64,000 nt of DNA, from positions 1,798,001 to 1,862,000 of the forward strand of contig CP073214.1 of assembly GCA_020342235.1 (NCBI GenBank), written 5' to 3'. Source of the stretch: Saccharomycopsis phalli (Eukaryota; Ascomycota; Saccharomycetes; Ascoideales; Saccharomycopsidaceae). The notes under the pieces are model-generated. The model was not told the origin of the DNA. It did not search any database and saw nothing but the letters and a program-made list of their open reading frames with translations. Position numbers and translations under genes: made by a program. Positions 60,042-64,000 of the stretch are shown piece by piece. Within the stretch, counting starts at the first letter, position 1. Each line of letters starts with the position of its first letter.

Positions 60042-61052
60042 ATGTCACCACTTAAATACACCATGAGACCTTCTAAAAAGCCACGCAACGAGACAAAAAC
60101 AGAATTAAACGCGTTTGTGCCGCCGGGCGTCGCGCCGTTGCTCACAGGAAACCCCTGTGATAAGCTCAGCTCGGTCCACCAGTCATACGTGTACATCTCG
60201 GAGATTCCGCTGGAGATTCTCGCGCATCCGGACGAGCCAATTATCCTTGGAATCGACGAGGCAGGCCGTGGACCTGTGCTCGGGTCGATGGTGTACTCGT
60301 TGGCATACTGTCTTGAACGGAATTTGTCCGTGTTGAAGCACGCACAGTTTGACGACTCCAAGAAGCTCAACGACCACAAGCGGACGCAATTGATGTACGA
60401 AATCAGCAAAGCTGGATCAGTGTTGCACCAGAACATCGGCTATGGCTTGACGAGCTTGACTGCGCGGGACATTTCGTCGGAAATGCTCAACACCCGCAAC
60501 TTGAACAACCTCAACAACCAAGCGCACCAAACCACCATCGACTTGATCACACGGATCTTGGAGTTGCTCAAGGGCCACCGGCCGACGGAGGTGTACATTG
60601 ATACCGTCGGGCCGCCAGCTAGCTATCAGGAAAAGTTGCAAAAAATCTTCCCGTCATTGAAGGTCACCGTCAGCAAAAAGGCCGATTCGATCTATCCGAT
60701 TGTAAGTGCGGCTTCAGTGGTGGCCAAGGTCACTCGGGACATTGCATTGGCCAAGTATAATGAGTTGGAGCATGATGGAGGGGTGTTACCATACGGATCT
60801 GGGTACCCAGCTGATCCGTTTACCACGACGTGGTTGAATGGCCGGATGAATGAGACGTTTGGATGGAGTCCAGTGGTGCGATACAGCTGGCAGACGACCA
60901 AGACGTTGCTAGAGAACAAGAGCAAGGTGCATATAATGTGGGAGGATGATGTGAAGAAGAAGGTGGAGTATGGGGTGGATGATTATTTTGGGGGTCGGGT
61001 GGGTGGTGCAGTGGATGGAGGATGGTACGGGGCGGATGTTACAAGTATTTAG
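60042..61052 (+). CDS. RNH201: RNase H2 catalytic subunit A
   Basis: A 336-residue type 2 ribonuclease H that nicks 5' of ribonucleotides embedded in DNA and cuts RNA:DNA hybrids. Catalytic motif ILGIDEAGRGPVLGSMVYS (Asp-Glu) starts at about residue 67; FDDSKKLNDHKRTQL follows. EVYIDTVGPPASYQ and KADSIYPIVSAASVVAKVTRD provide the remaining acids and the Tyr that sees the 2'-OH. SGYPADPFTTTWL matches the family. A C-terminal tail of 30 Asp/Gly/Val-rich residues is unlike S. cerevisiae. The ATG at 60042 is taken; one seven codons later is possible. It is divergent from MSK1. Confidence 0.95.
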   Translation: MSPLKYTMRPSKKPRNETKTELNAFVPPGVAPLLTGNPCDKLSSVHQSYVYISEIPLEILAHPDEPIILGIDEAGRGPVLGSMVYSLAYCLERNLSVLKHAQFDDSKKLNDHKRTQLMYEISKAGSVLHQNIGYGLTSLTARDISSEMLNTRNLNNLNNQAHQTTIDLITRILELLKGHRPTEVYIDTVGPPASYQEKLQKIFPSLKVTVSKKADSIYPIVSAASVVAKVTRDIALAKYNELEHDGGVLPYGSGYPADPFTTTWLNGRMNETFGWSPVVRYSWQTTKTLLENKSKVHIMWEDDVKKKVEYGVDDYFGGRVGGAVDGGWYGADVTSI

Positions 61053-61199
61053 ATGGTGGAGGGTGTATTTCTATGATCTGGTAGTTTTCCAGCTTGGATG
61101 GCAATATATTTTATGAATCGGTAGCTCTCCTGTTGGACACCAAATCACAACTTTCCGGTAATTGTGCTAGTATTTTCAATTGTGCTGGTAAAGTCACCA

Positions 61200-61435
61200 A
61201 TCCCGAGAGGACTTGGCTCTTATGACAAGTGGGGATCCAGTACAAGTATAAATCCAAAATTCCTTTAAATAGTCGAGTGATTTTAGCTATTTACCAACTT
61301 GTATCCTAGACATGTCGCAAGAGTTGGATATGTTGTACGGCTGATGTACAGGAGTTGTAAACTGAGATACAGTTGGAATAGATTAAATTAGTGAAAGTAG
61401 ATTAAATACATTTGCTAGACTATTCAAACCAGACT
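61200..61435. mobile_element. Head-to-head LTR-like fragments of the gag-only element family
   Basis: Minus-strand TGTCTAGGATACAAGTTGG at about 61295-61315 and plus-strand TGTAAACTGAGATACAGTTG at about 61355 both resemble the 5' end of the LTR-like segments at 36481 and 34859. Broken, old. Confidence 0.4.
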
Positions 61436-61984
61436 CGAAGCGTTGATGCTTCCGTTCCAATCACTTTTAAACGAATCATACTAGAAATGTGTAAAATGGG
61501 TCCTTGAGACCAAATAAACACGAGGATGATCAAGGAATGGCAAAAGTTGGACACCAATGAGATTACTCTCAGCCCACTATAGAACTCTACGCAAAACGGA
61601 TTCACCGATGGTTACAACTGCCAAAGATAAACTCTTATTAGCTGAATCCTTGGCTGGCCCAAATTGTAGCCTCAGTCAACTTCCATGTTGAAAAGGCTGG
61701 TATCAAGCACTAGTAAACAGTTTAATCTGGATTGCAATCCAAAGTGCTCTAGGTGCGAAATCCGTCCATATTTCATACGTATCATGCCTAAGTTTAGAGA
61801 TATTCACCCGGGAAACAATTGGCAATGGCCTCGGCCAGAGCACAGATTTGCGGCCTCTTTACCGACGCAAAATTAGCACATTCCCTTGTAGAATTCTACG
61901 TTAGTACTGGATAAGTAGATTCTTTCAACAGCATCACAAGGACAGGTAGTCCTAGGAGCAAGACTCTGCACCTCCTTCCGAGCC

Positions 61985-62130
61985 ATCTCTCTTTTGCAGT
62001 TTAAGATCAAGTCAAAGTTTCATGCCCATTAATGGATTTCTCTCGACTCAAAATAGCAGTGCCTTCCTTGGTTTTTAGACGGTGAAATATCAATCTCACT
62101 TCCGGGAGCCTAGTATAACTATAGAAATAA
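61985..62130 (-). repeat. R1 repeat fragment
   Basis: On the minus strand CTATAGTTATACTAGGCTCC, GAGATTGATATTTCACCGTC, GAGAAATCCATTAATGGGC and TTTGACTTGATCTTAAACTG follow the family order. Confidence 0.6.
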
Positions 62131-62399
62131 ACACATGTGCCATTGGCACGGCCACGTATAGTTTATGATTTATCTGTTGGTAGGCTGACGTGCAAGCATA
62201 ATATGTAGAAACAAGATAAAAGTATATCCTTGGAATATATTTGCTTGAGGATTATATACAAATAGAATATTATAGTGACACGTAGGCGAGACCACAATTA
62301 TCAATGCCTGGAGTTGTGTCAATGGCAAGGGTATAACATAGGAGCCCGAGTCTTGCGACAGAAATCAAGATGCAAATTATAAGAATATAACATTAATAT

Positions 62400-62830
62400 G
62401 ATACCTTTCACATAAACAAAGACTTTGTTCATGCCGAGGCTAGCCCATGAAATAGATGAAAATCTTACGCCATGGATGTTTCACAATTTTACCTGCCCAG
62501 TCTTGCCTTTTGAGCCCAAGAACAGATTTATCGAGGAATCATCACTGCAATCAAGCCCGTCTATTTTCAGAAAAGGCAAAGCTTAAACTTGTAGATTCTA
62601 ATCTGTGCTGGACTGGTAGTCCATTTACTACATCATGTTAGGAGGGTGGCCCAAGTCACCTACAACCTATGAAAATACACTGCCATTGAAATTTCCATTT
62701 ACATATTCCCAAGCTCTAGTTGAAAGTATTTGTCTCTGCCGAGTTTTCTTGTAACGACTACATACCGTCCTTGGTAGTAAACGGCAAAAGTATAAACCTC
62801 CTCTGGGAGCCTAGTATAGCTATAGTTTTG
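62400..62830 (-). repeat. Longest copy of the dispersed R1 repeat
   Basis: About 430 bp. On the minus strand it runs from AACTATAGCTATACTAGGCT through GTTTATACTTTTGCCGTTTA, GTGACTTGGGCCACCCTCCT, CCAGTCCAGCACAGATTAG, TTTAAGCTTTGCCTTTTCTG and CTGTTCTTGGGCTCAAAAGG to AAAGTCTTTGTTTATGTGAA. No coding capacity, no poly-A tail and no clear terminal repeats were seen. Class unknown (possibly an LTR or a non-autonomous element). Confidence 0.7.
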
Positions 62831-62899
62831 GACGAATATTATTATTATACATGATGTAATGAAGAAGATAAACGGGTTACCTTGGAGATTTATTTACCG

Positions 62900-63225
62900 T
62901 CTTTTTGGTTCTTGGGTCTAGCCAGGTCCATTTCCTCTACAGGATAAACTCTGTCCTTTTCATGACCTCTGATGATTGTCAAGGTCTTTATTGGTATCCT
63001 TGAAGCGTTGTTTTCTTTGTTTCTTTCTTTTGTTATGCTTGCTTTTTGACCCAATCTCCTAGTCAAAGGCAATGGACTTGGCTAGACCATTTCCTTTGAC
63101 CAAAGAATATATCTTACCTTTTCCAGATATAAATAGTCGGGCTATTCTGTGAATAGTCAAGCGAATATATTTTAGTTATTTTACTGCAGACGTATCCTAG
63201 TTACTACATTACACATGAGTCTTGT
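62900..63225 (-). mobile_element. Solo LTR-like fragment of the gag-only element family
   Basis: On the minus strand TGTAATGTAGTAACTAGGAT, GTAAAATAACTAAAATATAT, TTCGCTTGACTATT, ATTTATATCTGGAAAAGG and CCATTGCCTTTGACTAGGAG. It is the best-preserved relative of the segments at 34859 and 36481. No interior attached. Confidence 0.5.
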
Positions 63226-63364
63226 TTTAGAAACTTGATAATTACCTGATGGGTGGTTGGTCAAACGATTAGAAGAGTTTTTGAAGATGACAAATGATAT
63301 GATGGTTTTGGATTACGAATATAGTGGCCTCGAATATTACTAAACATATTGTTGAATAGACGAT

Positions 63365-63680
63365 TATAGTTTTGGTCACTACATTGTCGAATAGTCAGAT
63401 TACATTGACCAGTAGTCAACTACAATGACCAGTAGCCAACTACAATGACCAGTAGCCAACTACAATGTTCAATAGTCCGGCTATGTTGAATAGTGAACTA
63501 CAGTGTTGGTCGATTACAGTATCAAATAATCGATTACAATGCCAAGTAGTCTATTAGTGTGAGTCACTACATTGTCGAATAGTCAATTACGGTGAGAATA
63601 GTCAGACTATTGAATAGTCGATTCCAGTAGCAGTCATTCCAGTTTTACTACAGTAGTCGATTACAATATCAAATGGTCAA
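63365..63680. repeat. AGT(C/A)(G/A)A(T/C)TACA tandem array
   Basis: Twenty or so imperfect units of 14-20 bp such as CAGTAGCCAACTACAATGAC and TAGTCGATTACAGT, running to about 50 bp before the LAT1 stop. It may extend into the LAT1 3' UTR. Confidence 0.85.
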
Positions 63681-63726
63681 TTCCAGTGTTACAGTATAGA
63701 TATCCATAGATACTACCGCAGCCAAC

Positions 63727-64000
63727 CTAAAGCAACAAGCTCAATGGGTTCTCAAGCACCGTCTTCAATGCCTTGATGTACTCCCCTCCAACAGCACCGT
63801 CAACGACACGGTGGTCAAACGTACCGGTGATGGTGACAATGTCGTCAAAAGTAAATCCCTTGTCGCTGCTGGCGTCTGGCACCGCCTTCTTGTCGATGGT
63901 GCTGATGGCGAGAATCGCGCTCTGTGGCGGGTTGATGATCGACGTGAACATGTTGACGGCGTGGTTCATGCCCAAGTTGGAGATGGTGATGGTGCCTCCC
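63727..64000 (-). CDS. LAT1: Pyruvate dehydrogenase E2, C-terminal part (partial)
   Basis: The frame is open to the window edge, so 91 residues of the C-terminus are present and the start lies outside. [25 protein letters not shown] and [16 protein letters not shown] belong to the dihydrolipoamide acyltransferase catalytic domain; the His and Asp of FDHRVVDGA are the active-site pair. It ends NPLSLLL as fungal Lat1 does. Lat1 forms the mitochondrial pyruvate dehydrogenase core and makes acetyl-CoA. A lone internal Met (63975) is not a start. E2 of the pyruvate complex is favoured over the oxoglutarate or branched-chain type by [13 protein letters not shown]. Confidence 0.93.
   Translation of the reverse strand, partial: GGTITISNLGMNHAVNMFTSIINPPQSAILAISTIDKKAVPDASSDKGFTFDDIVTITGTFDHRVVDGAVGGEYIKALKTVLENPLSLLL

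Larger units (their letters stand above)
61053..63726. mobile_element. 2.7-kb repeat region between RNH201 and LAT1
   Basis: No host gene. From left to right: LTR-like fragments head-to-head (about 61200-61325 minus and 61350-61435 plus), an R1 fragment (about 61985-62130 minus), a nearly full R1 copy (62400-62830 minus), an LTR-like fragment (62900-63225 minus) and a long AGTCGATTACA array (63365-63680). Confidence 0.6.

Overview
This window is nuclear DNA of an ascomycete budding yeast. About 21 protein genes are separated by unusually long intergenic stretches (often 1 to 3 kb). They carry yeast-type introns (GTACGT, GTAAGT or GTGAGT donors with a CTAAC or CTAAT branch site only 6 to 7 nt before the acceptor AG). 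The gene set is fungal: a group III HAMP-repeat histidine kinase, an Ssy1-type amino-acid sensor, a copper-fist factor, Inp2 and Tma46. Several CTG codons in the histidine kinase fall where the family has serine, most clearly in the HisKA motif DILDI-x-KIEA. In an aspartyl protease seven CTG codons complete a serine run. I therefore place the organism in the CUG-Ser clade (Candida/Debaryomyces/Metschnikowia relatives); the genus is not resolved. Standard-code translations of this window will show false leucines at CTG.

Layout. 1-10.5 kb: tail of an unidentified gene, AVT1-like vacuolar amino-acid transporter, copper-fist factor with a 43-nt intron, a long gene-poor stretch, a Tmt1-like methyltransferase, and a secreted aspartyl protease. 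10.5-23 kb: 3.2 kb without a convincing gene, NIK1 kinase, tRNA-Ile, then POL3 and HLJ1 diverging from a promoter packed with bZIP-type sites. 24-34 kb: formate/nitrite-type channel, F-box/LRR protein, UCHL5-type deubiquitinase, SOD1 (intron of 282 nt), and an Inp2-like gene. 34-38.4 kb: an island of solo LTR, second tRNA-Ile, a decayed gag-only LTR element, and two tRNA-Ser(AGA) copies. 38.4-47.9 kb: APN2, POP8, SSY1, GFA1. 49.3-55.3 kb: TMA46 and YAF9 (introns of 39 and 36 nt), RRP40, BNA3. 55.3-57.8 kb: a graveyard of dispersed repeats. 57.8-64 kb: MSK1 and RNH201 diverging, more repeat debris, and the C-terminal end of LAT1 running off the window.

Most genes are housekeeping and do not form one pathway. 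Small thematic links exist: nutrient sensing and storage (SSY1, AVT1), genome maintenance (POL3, APN2, RNH201), RNA processing (RRP40, POP8), copper and superoxide defence (copper-fist factor, SOD1), and cell wall (GFA1, the secreted protease, NIK1). The distinctive content is non-genic. It includes very short introns, a 12-site bZIP cluster, many minisatellites beside promoters, a degenerate dispersed repeat of more than 400 bp in about a dozen fragments, and LTR debris near tRNA genes. Comparisons with S. cerevisiae and C. albicans proteins are from memory, not from database searches.
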